A stretch of DNA of 15,014 nucleotides. Source: an uncultured Acetatifactor sp. (lineage in GTDB: Bacteria; Bacillota; Clostridia; Lachnospirales; Lachnospiraceae). Below are positions 1 to 6,801 of the stretch, one piece after another; positions within the stretch are counted from its first letter, which is position 1, and every line of letters starts with the position of its first letter. The DNA lies in contig CAJUTJ010000030.1 in the NCBI GenBank assembly GCA_910589655.1, positions 1 through 15,014 on the forward strand, in the 5' to 3' direction. Below the pieces are notes generated by a model. The model was not told where the DNA came from and searched no databases. It was given only the letters and a program-made list of their open reading frames with translations. The translations under genes were made by a program, and so were the position numbers.

Positions 1-65
1 ACGCCACAAGGGAGGCGAAGCGGGATTCCGCAAAACTCTTGGATAAGGTTGTGGGAATGAATTAA
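1..65 (+). CDS. 3' end of a plus-strand gene cut by the window edge
   Basis: In the third plus-strand frame, from base 3 to a TAA at 63-65, the codons give a charged, helix-like C-terminus ending KLLDKVVGMN, with host-like codon choice (GCG, AAG, CTC, GTG). The other two plus frames also stay open to stops at 44-46 and 58-60 but read less like protein. Only about 20 residues are visible, so no family can be assigned. It would be convergent with glgB. The call rests only on codon character and is uncertain. Confidence 0.35.
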   Translation, partial: ATREAKRDSAKLLDKVVGMN

Positions 66-82
66 AACTGAATAAGAAAAAC

Positions 83-123
83 TTTCCCTTGTAACCTACC
101 CATAAGGGCAAAAACAAGGGAAA
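83..123 (-). terminator. Possible minus-strand terminator-like hairpin
   Basis: TTTCCCTTGT (83-92) and ACAAGGGAAA (114-123) form a perfect 10-bp inverted repeat around a 21-nt loop. Read on the minus strand it is followed by GTTTTTCTTATT, a T-rich tail, which fits an intrinsic terminator for leftward transcripts such as the glgB operon. The loop is long for a classic terminator and the distance from glgB (about 300 nt) is large, so this is tentative. Confidence 0.35.
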
Positions 124-204
124 AGGATACATATTTTGAGGTTGGCATAGCGCAAAGCCTTGAAAACTGGGGAAACTTATGGAAAAAGCTTACAAACCGG
201 AATT

Positions 205-390
205 TTATAGATTATATGATTCTTTACTTACCGGATGCAATTCTAATTCCCAATCCTCGAATGGCTTGTCAAGTCTATAATCAGAATCAAAATATATTCG
301 GATATATTCTGCGGCCCTTCTTTCACAATATTTATAATTCAATATATTTCCCTCATTATCTAAGGAAACGCTGATTAAATCATCGTTTCC
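205..390 (-). pseudogene. Short protein-like fragment downstream of glgB
   Basis: Between an in-frame TAA (391-393) and a TAA (205-207) the minus strand is open for 61 codons. The translation is unlike random intergenic sequence: it contains SLDNEGNILNYKYCERRAAE and then YIRIYFDSDYRLDKPFEDWE. There is no ATG. A TTG at 340-342, with GAGGG about 8 nt upstream, could start a 45-residue peptide, but the protein-like character continues upstream of it. The simplest reading is the surviving 3' end of a gene whose 5' part is gone. I do not recognise the family. Confidence 0.35.
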
Positions 391-393
391 TTA
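361..393. repeat. Perfect hairpin just downstream of glgB
   Basis: TAAGGAAACG (361-370) and CGTTTCCTTA (384-393) pair perfectly over 10 bp. The 13-nt loop carries a second inverted repeat (TGATT-A-AATCA). It begins 26 nt past the glgB stop. Read leftward it has no T-run, so it is not a canonical terminator for glgB. Read rightward a moderately T-rich ACTTTATCTCTTT follows. It may protect the glgB mRNA 3' end or act weakly on plus-strand transcripts. Confidence 0.45.
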
Positions 394-418
394 ACTTTAT
401 CTCTTTAAAACGCACAAT

Positions 419-2326
419 CTAAAACACAAACACCGCCGCCCCATAAGGAGGCAGGTCGAAGGAAATGGAATAATCGTGGAAGTGGCAAGGTTCCTTCACA
501 GCCGCAATCTCTGCCGGAATTTCATTGCCCCAGCCGCCGAATTTCTCGTCGTCACTGTTCAACAGAAGTTTATACTTTTTCTTTTTGGGAACGCCCACCG
601 TGTAGCCCTCCCGTTTGACGGGAGTCATATTCAGCACAAACAGGAGATTATTCTTGTCCGTGGAAGACTTTCTCACAAAAGAATACACACTGTTCTCCGC
701 GTCATCGGCGTTCATCCACTCAAATCCTGCCCAGCTGTCATCCAACTCGTGGAAAGCGGGGTATTTACCGTATAATTTCAGCAGCTCGCCCACATAGGCC
801 TGCATCCCCTTATTATTTTCCTCTTCCAGCAGATACCAATCCAACTCTCTGGCCTCGCTCCACTCACGCTCCTGTCCGAACTCCTGCCCCATAAACAGAA
901 GCTTCTTGCCGGAGTGTCCAAAATAATAAGTATAACCTACCCTCAAATTTGCATATTTATCCACCGCATAACCGGGCATCTTATTTACCATTGAGCACTT
1001 TAAATGCACTACCTCGTCATGGGACAGGGGCAGGATATATTTCTCGCTCTCGTTATAACTCATGGCAAAGGTCATGGCGTAATGATTGCCTTTCCGGAAA
1101 ATAGGATCCAGCTTCATGTATTCACAGAAATCGTGCATCCAGCCCATATTCCACTTAAAAGCAAAGCCAAGGCCTTCCCCGCCGATATCACCGGTCACAT
1201 TGGGCCATGCAGTGGACTCCTCCGCCACTGTCAGGAAGCCGGGATAACTGCCTCTGACAACGGAATTCATATGTTTAAAGAACTCGATGGCATCCAGATT
1301 TTCATGACCGCCGTATTTGTTCGGCACCCACTGCCCGTCCTGTTTACCGTAATCCAGATACAGCATGGATGCCACGGCATCCACGCGGATTCCGTCAACA
1401 TGGAACTCCCTCAGCCAAAACAGCACATTGGCAATAAGGAAATTTTTCACTTCCGGCTTCCCGTAATTAAATATTTTGGTTCCCCAGTCAGGGTGTTCAC
1501 CCAGACGAGGATCGGGATGCTCAAAAATGCATTGCCCGTCAAATTCCCCAAGTCCATGGGCATCCGTGGCAAAATGGGCAGGCACCCAGTCCAGAATCAC
1601 ACCGATTCCTGCCCGGTGCAGTTTATTTATCAAATACATAAAGTCTTTCGGTGTTCCGTAGCGGGATGTAGGAGCATAATAGCCTGTCACCTGATATCCC
1701 CATGAGCCGTCAAAGGGATGTTCGGCAATTCCCATCAGCTCCACATGGGTAAACTTCATTTCTTTTAAATAATCCACAAGCCTGTCGGCAAACTGACAAT
1801 AATTATAAAATCCGTCCTCCGTACCGTCGGGATGTTTCATAAAAGACCCCACATGACACTCATAAATTGCCATGGGCTCCCTGTTCCAATTCTTCTTGTC
1901 ACGCTGTGACATCCACTTTTCATCCTGCCAGTCATAACCGCTTAAATCCGTTATAATGGACGCCGTTCCGGGCCGAAGCTCGGCATAATTTGCAAAGGGA
2001 TCGGCTTTATACAGTTTTCTGCCGTCCTGTGCGGTTATCAGGAACTTATACATTGTCCCCTCACCCACATTGGGTATGAACAGCCCCCAAATACCCACCG
2101 GTCCCAGCTTCTCCATTGCATGGGACGTCTCATTCCAGCCGTTAAAGCTTCCTATCACATGCACCTGAGCCGCATTAGGCGCCCAGACACCGAAGAAAAC
2201 ACCTGACTTCCCCTTTTCCACAGAGAAATGCGCTCCCAGTTTCTTGTAGATATCATAGTGTGTGCCTTGCGAAAACAAATACTGGTCGGCTTCCGAAATA
2301 AATACCTTCTGTGCCTCTTTTTCCAT
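419..2326 (-). CDS. glgB: 1,4-alpha-glucan branching enzyme (GlgB, GH13)
   Basis: This enzyme transfers alpha-1,4 glucan segments to form alpha-1,6 branches during glycogen synthesis in the cytoplasm. The 635-residue length is normal for the shorter GlgB forms. An N-terminal CBM48-like domain is visible around residues 42-125 (GVFFGVWAPNAAQVHVIGSFNGWN region), followed by the GH13 barrel. Its four conserved regions are DWVPAH (246-251), DGIRVD with nucleophile D316, AEEST with the acid/base Glu at 369, and SHDE (435-438). The C-terminal beta domain ends YGAAVFVF. The ATG is preceded by GGAGGG at 8 nt. It lies 30 nt after the large TPR protein with no terminator between, so the two are probably one operon driven from the promoter near 6.45 kb. 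No other glycogen genes are in the window. The identification is firm. Confidence 0.97.
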   Translation of the reverse strand: MEKEAQKVFISEADQYLFSQGTHYDIYKKLGAHFSVEKGKSGVFFGVWAPNAAQVHVIGSFNGWNETSHAMEKLGPVGIWGLFIPNVGEGTMYKFLITAQDGRKLYKADPFANYAELRPGTASIITDLSGYDWQDEKWMSQRDKKNWNREPMAIYECHVGSFMKHPDGTEDGFYNYCQFADRLVDYLKEMKFTHVELMGIAEHPFDGSWGYQVTGYYAPTSRYGTPKDFMYLINKLHRAGIGVILDWVPAHFATDAHGLGEFDGQCIFEHPDPRLGEHPDWGTKIFNYGKPEVKNFLIANVLFWLREFHVDGIRVDAVASMLYLDYGKQDGQWVPNKYGGHENLDAIEFFKHMNSVVRGSYPGFLTVAEESTAWPNVTGDIGGEGLGFAFKWNMGWMHDFCEYMKLDPIFRKGNHYAMTFAMSYNESEKYILPLSHDEVVHLKCSMVNKMPGYAVDKYANLRVGYTYYFGHSGKKLLFMGQEFGQEREWSEARELDWYLLEEENNKGMQAYVGELLKLYGKYPAFHELDDSWAGFEWMNADDAENSVYSFVRKSSTDKNNLLFVLNMTPVKREGYTVGVPKKKKYKLLLNSDDEKFGGWGNEIPAEIAAVKEPCHFHDYSISFDLPPYGAAVFVF

Positions 2327-2356
2327 AAAACTATCCCTCCATATTCTCCTGAAAAA

Positions 2357-5300
2357 CTATTTTGCAAAATCCTTCTCGCTTAAAATAATCATATCCTCCT
2401 CGTCATATCTCTTTGCAAGCAATATGTCAAAGAAATGTTTCAGGTTCTTTTTATTCGCATGTTTGATCGCATCATCCACTAATTTCTTAACCTCCAAAAC
2501 CGTCACCGCATGATCAATGGTCTGCATCTCATCGATTCTGGTATGAAGCGCCAAAATCCCCATATCGTCAATAGAATATTCCTTTTCTCTCGCATACTTC
2601 CTTCCGAATGCCACCAGAGTGCCGTTGCTGAGCGCTTCCACATCCACTCTTGCCGTAAAGCAGGCGGCCAGCTTCGGATACTTTTCCAAAAATTTATTCA
2701 TCGCTTTCTTGGAATCTTCCAGTACAATTATAATGCCAAAGGAATCCTGCTGCAGCGCCTTATACAGCCTCTTTGCAGTCTCCTCCTCCATAAAAGATGC
2801 CTTCTGGATAATCAGCGCACCGCTTGCAAGCTGATTCAAGGTGGATTCCACATTATTTTTATTCAATGACTGACCGGAAATCTTTGCCACCTTACCTGCA
2901 AAATTACTGTCCGTCATCTGTACTTCACGGATCATGTTTTTGGCAAGAGTTACCGTATCCATGCCTTCCTCACCGGTAATAATAATATTTCCGGTGTATG
3001 CCGCCATGCTGATGTTGTCAACGGCCTGAATAATCTGCTCTTTGGAAGTACGGCTCTGTATGTAAGAAGCGTACAGTTCTCTCTCCTCTCTGGTAAGATT
3101 GCGCAATTTGCCTTTCTCGCGCTCGACGGGAGAATGTTCCTTCCGCTCCTTCGGAGACTTCTCGACCGTGTTGCCGTTCTGCTTCTGTCCGGCTGCTTTT
3201 CTGGTTTGTCCTGCCGGCTTTTCCCGTCTATCCGACTCTTTCGGTTCCGTTATTGTCTGTTCCGACTCTGCTTTTTCCTCAAGCCCATCCGCATTTCGCT
3301 CTTCCTCAGACTTCTCCGGTTCTTGTAATTCGGAAGCCTGTTCCGGCTCCTTGGGTGCTTCTGCAAAGTTATAATCGGATTCTTCTCCGAAACCGGCCGA
3401 CGGTTCTTCCGAAAAACGATTCGTCAGTTCCGCTTCTTCTTCAAAGTCTTCGGAAAATTCTGCTTCGGCTTCTTCCTCAAAGCCTTCCGAAAGTTCCCCT
3501 TCCGCCTCTTCCTCAAAGCCCTCCGAAAGTTCCCCTTCCGCTTCTTCCTCAAAGCCTTCCGAAAGTTCCCCTTCCGCCTCTTCCTCAAAGCCTTCCGAGA
3601 GTTCCCCTTCCGCTTCTTCCTCAAAAGTATCGGCATATCCTGCTTCCTGCCGCTCTTCTTCAAACTCGTAAGTCTCCTCCGCCCCGAAATTATCCGGCGG
3701 TTCCGGCTCTTCTCCGAAGGTTTTCTCCGCCCCGTACCGGAATGTCTGTTCCGGCTCCTCCGAAAAATACTCCTCCTGCTCCATTGCGTAATATTCCGAC
3801 GGTTCCGTTTCCTCCGGCACTGTACCAAATTCTTTTTCCGCTTCCGCAAGCTCTTCTTCTATTCCATCTCCGGATTCACTATCCCAGTCTTCATTATCTG
3901 CGGCAAAATCTTCTTCAGGCTCCTCCGGCAGGCTTTCCGCAACAGGCTTCCCTGTTCCGGAACCGTTGTCTACGGCAGTCCTGCTGTCCGCTGCTCTCGC
4001 TCCGGAAGCATTATCTCCGGATGCCTGTGCTCCTCCATTATTTCCTTCCAGCTTCTCCAGCAAACCATCTCTTATCGATGCCTCAAAAGCGGTAAACATT
4101 TCTCCCGTATGCTGGAGCACATGCTGACGCACTTCCTCTTTGCGCCTCTCCGCATTTTCCTGCTTTATGCGCTCCCATTCCTTGAGGATGTCGTCCAAAT
4201 TCATTTGTCCGGTAATCTGTTTTTCTATTTGCTCCCTTTCAGGCACCACTAGGCTGATTTGTCCGTCGGACTCCTGAAGCAGGACTCCCGCAATCTCTTT
4301 GGGTGGCTGTGCCGTCAAGGCTTGTTCCTCCGCCTCGGATTCCTGCTTAAGCTGCATCATTACCGTCTCCGCAGTTATGTCCGTTTCCGGAAGAGACGCT
4401 GCCGCTTCCGCTCCGGCGTCTTTTTTTACGAAAACATCTTTCACAGGCTCTTCCACAAATACCTCTTCGACGGTTTCCCTTTCGAAATCAGCTCCGGATA
4501 CAGGCTGCTTGACAGAGCCAATCTCCGGAACAATTACTTTTGCCGATCTTTCTCCCATTGCTTCCTGTTCCGCAAGGAGATTGCCGATTTCTGCCGTTTC
4601 ACCGAAGAAAACCTCGGATTCTTCTATTACCTCCGTCTCCGGACCCAGATCATTTTCGTCCACCTCGTCTATTTCAGGCAAATCCAAGGATTCCGTTTCG
4701 GAATCTATCATGGGCGCCACAATAGACTGGGTTATTTCTTCCCCCTTCGACGCTTTCTGGTCTTCCTCAAGTACCTCCTTTAATCCCGCCGCAATCTCTG
4801 CCTGAAGATTAATGGTATTGTACTGCCCCATGTCTAACGTTTTTACTTGAATATCCAGCTCTTCGGGCTGTTGGGGAATCTCTTCCGCCGTACTCCCGCT
4901 GAAGGACTGATTTAAGGTATTTTCCTGTTCTAAAAACAATTCCTGCTCCATGAGAGTCTCTTGTCCCATGGAATGCGGAAGTCCTTGATTTTCGTCAATA
5001 GAGCCGTAAATCTTGGTTTTCCCCCCAAACTCATATACGGGTGTCTCCGGCTCAAAATAAAACTCTTCTTGAGTCTCCGGCTCCTGCTGAGTGCCATAAT
5101 AAGACTGTTGAAGACTCGAATCCTGAGCGGAACCGTAATAAGGCTGCTCCGGAAGGTTCGGCTCCTGCCGGGAGCCATAATAAGGCTGCTCCGGAAGACC
5201 CGGCTCCTGCCGGGAGCCATAATAAGGCTGCTCCGGAAGACCCGGCTCCTGCTGGGAGCCATAATAAGGCTGTTCCGGAAGACCCGGCTCCTGCTGGGAG

Positions 5301-6388
5301 CCATAATAAGGCTGCTCCGGAAGGCCCGGCTCCTGCTGGGAGCCATAATAAAGCTGCTCCGGAAGATCCGGCTCCTGCTGGGAGCCATAATAAAGCTGCT
5401 CCGGAAGACCCGGCTCCTGCTGAGAGCCATAATAAAGCTGCTCCGGAAGGCCCGGCTCCTGCTGGGAGCCATAATAAGGCTGCTCCGGAAGGCCCGGCTC
5501 CTGCTGGGAGCCATAATAAAGCTGCTCCGGAAGACCCGGCTCCTGCCGGGAGCCATAATAAGGCTGCTCCCCATAGCCCGACTCCTGCTGGGAGCCATAA
5601 TAAGACTGCCCTGATTGCCCTTGCTCCTGCTGGGACGCGTAGTAGGGTTCCTTTTCGGAAGCTCCCCCTTGCTGAACTTCATAATTAGTCTGTCCGTATC
5701 CTTCAAAACGATGGTCATATTTCTCCTGCTGGGAGGGTGACAACGGCTGATGCAGCATTTTCAACTCCATTGCCTTGATCACATATTTTCCCTCACCAAA
5801 CCATAAAATAAGCTCGTCGCATTCCTCCACGCAGCGGGTGGCAAGCCCCACTCTATGATAGAGATAAGCAAGCTCATATGCCCATTTCTCCCGGTAATCT
5901 CTCTTTTTTAATTCTTCCAATACTCCGATACGTTCCTCCAGACTTACGTCCTGAGCCTCGTAAAGCTTGTACTGCAAAATATAGCGCCCCGGGTCTTTGG
6001 GAGCTACCTGGACAAATTCTTTATAATAATTTACCGCCGGAACAAAATCCTCCATTTTAATAGAAAGTTCACAGAGGGAATAACAGATTGTCCTGCCGCC
6101 GGGTCTTCTCTCATAAGCTAAAAGGAGCATATTCCTCGCATCCTCATAGCGCCTGTTTATTTTATACAAATCACTGATTGTACAGAGCATCATCACGCTT
6201 TTCACTCTGCGCCAATCAATAGTATCCGCAATATCTACCGCCTGAGCATACTCCCCCCGGGCAATCAAATCTTTGATTTCATCCGCTCTTATCTTGTATT
6301 CATACTTATCCAAGGTACTTCGCTCCCTATCTGAATCTATTGTAGTGGCTTTATATTTATAATACGTAAAATCGTGACCGGAAACCAT
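2357..6388 (-). CDS. TPR / repeat-rich disordered / degenerate AAA+-like protein of unknown function
   Basis: This 1343-residue protein has three parts. Residues about 30-215 are paired amphipathic helices of TPR type (for example ADTIDWRRVKSVMMLCTISD and the block ending WFGEGKYVIKAMELK). Residues about 230-1085 are low complexity, with a Tyr/Gln/Pro 14-residue repeat array (249-445) and a later Glu-rich 12-residue array. Residues about 1095-1343 resemble a CbxX/CfxQ or SpoVK-type AAA+ domain: a beta-strand and P-loop-like NIIITGEEGMDTVTLAK (G1139-G1142), then MNKFLEKYPKLAACF (to F1244), which matches the family's 'FLxxNPGLRSRF' stretch, then a helical lid. The P-loop lysine, the Walker B acids (here GALIIQKASF) and the Arg finger appear missing, so ATPase activity is doubtful. 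There is no signal peptide or membrane segment, so it is probably cytoplasmic. The start ATG has AGGA only 2 nt upstream, which is unusually close, but it fits the promoter at 6432-6461. The function is unknown; a scaffold role is only inferred. Confidence 0.9.
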   Translation of the reverse strand: MVSGHDFTYYKYKATTIDSDRERSTLDKYEYKIRADEIKDLIARGEYAQAVDIADTIDWRRVKSVMMLCTISDLYKINRRYEDARNMLLLAYERRPGGRTICYSLCELSIKMEDFVPAVNYYKEFVQVAPKDPGRYILQYKLYEAQDVSLEERIGVLEELKKRDYREKWAYELAYLYHRVGLATRCVEECDELILWFGEGKYVIKAMELKMLHQPLSPSQQEKYDHRFEGYGQTNYEVQQGGASEKEPYYASQQEQGQSGQSYYGSQQESGYGEQPYYGSRQEPGLPEQLYYGSQQEPGLPEQPYYGSQQEPGLPEQLYYGSQQEPGLPEQLYYGSQQEPDLPEQLYYGSQQEPGLPEQPYYGSQQEPGLPEQPYYGSQQEPGLPEQPYYGSRQEPGLPEQPYYGSRQEPNLPEQPYYGSAQDSSLQQSYYGTQQEPETQEEFYFEPETPVYEFGGKTKIYGSIDENQGLPHSMGQETLMEQELFLEQENTLNQSFSGSTAEEIPQQPEELDIQVKTLDMGQYNTINLQAEIAAGLKEVLEEDQKASKGEEITQSIVAPMIDSETESLDLPEIDEVDENDLGPETEVIEESEVFFGETAEIGNLLAEQEAMGERSAKVIVPEIGSVKQPVSGADFERETVEEVFVEEPVKDVFVKKDAGAEAAASLPETDITAETVMMQLKQESEAEEQALTAQPPKEIAGVLLQESDGQISLVVPEREQIEKQITGQMNLDDILKEWERIKQENAERRKEEVRQHVLQHTGEMFTAFEASIRDGLLEKLEGNNGGAQASGDNASGARAADSRTAVDNGSGTGKPVAESLPEEPEEDFAADNEDWDSESGDGIEEELAEAEKEFGTVPEETEPSEYYAMEQEEYFSEEPEQTFRYGAEKTFGEEPEPPDNFGAEETYEFEEERQEAGYADTFEEEAEGELSEGFEEEAEGELSEGFEEEAEGELSEGFEEEAEGELSEGFEEEAEAEFSEDFEEEAELTNRFSEEPSAGFGEESDYNFAEAPKEPEQASELQEPEKSEEERNADGLEEKAESEQTITEPKESDRREKPAGQTRKAAGQKQNGNTVEKSPKERKEHSPVEREKGKLRNLTREERELYASYIQSRTSKEQIIQAVDNISMAAYTGNIIITGEEGMDTVTLAKNMIREVQMTDSNFAGKVAKISGQSLNKNNVESTLNQLASGALIIQKASFMEEETAKRLYKALQQDSFGIIIVLEDSKKAMNKFLEKYPKLAACFTARVDVEALSNGTLVAFGRKYAREKEYSIDDMGILALHTRIDEMQTIDHAVTVLEVKKLVDDAIKHANKKNLKHFFDILLAKRYDEEDMIILSEKDFAK
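3426..3625 (-). repeat. 36-bp in-frame tandem repeat (12-residue acidic units)
   Basis: Five full units and one partial unit, beginning at 3625, 3589, 3553, 3517, 3481 and 3445, encode FEEEAEGELSEG four times and then diverged copies (FEEEAEAEFSED, FEEEAELTN). Silent differences alternate between neighbouring copies: the Glu-Glu-Ala codons on the plus strand read gcctcttcc, gcttcttcc, gcctcttcc, gcttcttcc. This indicates that a 72-bp pair was duplicated. The product is a strongly acidic, probably unstructured segment. Confidence 0.95.
5054..5644 (-). repeat. 42-bp in-frame tandem repeat (14-residue Tyr/Gln/Pro units)
   Basis: About 14 consecutive units of consensus YYGSQQEPGLPEQP occupy residues 249-445. 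About ten central copies are nearly identical at the DNA level, and the outer ones are degenerate (YYGSQQESGYGEQP, YYGSAQDSSLQQS, YYGTQQEPETQEEF). The central copies vary mainly at Q/R in position 5, G/D/N in position 9 and P/L in position 14. The high DNA identity points to recent expansion or ongoing homogenisation. Several plus-strand frames stay open across the array only because its period is a multiple of three. Confidence 0.96.
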
Positions 6389-6431
6389 TATCCTATGTAT
6401 GGCTATAATATCCCACTATTTCGATTCTATA

Positions 6432-6461
6432 AGTTTACCATAGTCCCTATGCATATGTCAA
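6432..6461 (-). promoter_or_regulatory. Sigma-A type promoter for the TPR-protein/glgB operon
   Basis: On the minus strand TTGACA (6456-6461) is a consensus -35 box, followed after 18 bp by TAAACT (6432-6437) as -10. Transcription would begin near 6425, giving a leader of about 37 nt before the ATG at 6388. The spacer contains the perfect inverted repeat CATAG-GGA-CTATG, a possible operator. The promoter sits directly after a terminator for the upstream ABC genes. Confidence 0.7.
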
Positions 6462-6483
6462 AAAATAATCTTTAATTTTCTGT

Positions 6484-6517
6484 AAAAAAATACAAGATAT
6501 AGTAGCTATACCTTGTA
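6484..6517 (-). terminator. Intrinsic terminator after the ABC transporter genes
   Basis: On the minus strand TACAAGGTATAG, a CTA loop and CTATATCTTGTA form a 12-bp stem (one G-T wobble) at 6491-6517, followed at once by seven T residues (6484-6490). This is a textbook intrinsic terminator for leftward transcription. Read on the plus strand the wobble becomes an A-C mismatch, so it is directional. It lies 284 nt beyond the last ABC gene stop and just upstream of the next promoter. Confidence 0.85.
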
Positions 6518-6801
6518 CCCTTTTACTAAATATCAATATATTCCTAATTATTGCAGCACTAATAAAGATATAACCTCTTTACCTGTCCAAATCTATCCTT
6601 TATACTGAATGAATATTCTTTCCCAAACAAATCAAGATTCCGGAAGTTTTGAAACCGGTGTTTCTTAAGGACAAAAATCCATTAGTTTGTTTGATTACCA
6701 CAATCTTTGATACAACTCTACAGGTCAATCTGTGCTTTTACGTTTTTTGTTCAGACGAAGCAAGGCGTATAAACTGAGGGAATGATTTTTCAAACCTTTC
6801 T
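6518..6801. other. AT-rich non-coding stretch between the ABC operon and its terminator
   Basis: About 280 nt without a recognisable gene. On the minus strand, directly after the ABC stop, two overlapping frames stay open for about 20-25 codons (one reads through FEKSFPQFIRLASSEQKT before TAA), but neither has a start signal. A small hairpin, GAAAC-CGGT-GTTTC, lies at 6651-6664. It is probably a long 3' untranslated region of the ABC mRNA; a small RNA cannot be excluded. Confidence 0.45.

Larger units (their letters stand above)
66..418. other. Intergenic stretch between the left-edge gene and glgB
   Basis: This is an AT-rich region of about 350 nt with no full gene. It contains a long-looped inverted repeat at 83-123, a strong hairpin at 361-393 just after glgB, and a minus-strand open stretch at 205-390 that reads like the C-terminus of a protein. 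A plus-strand mini-ORF (ATG at 179, TAA at 278-280, 33 codons, preceded by GGGG about 7 nt upstream) lies opposite that stretch; nothing supports its expression. I see no tRNA or known riboswitch motif. Confidence 0.5.

Noticed and set aside
1004..1705. Plus-strand open frame opposite glgB
   Set aside because: It lies within the GlgB catalytic barrel region and has no family features or ribosome site.
3253..4095. Plus-strand open frame of 280 codons, rich in Pro and Leu
   Set aside because: It is the complement of Glu-rich coding sequence in the TPR protein; the composition is explained by GAA/GAG codons read backwards.
4961..5688. Long plus-strand open frames opposite the 14-residue repeats
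   Set aside because: They are periodic shadows of the 42-bp array, lack ribosome sites and overlap a well-supported minus-strand gene.
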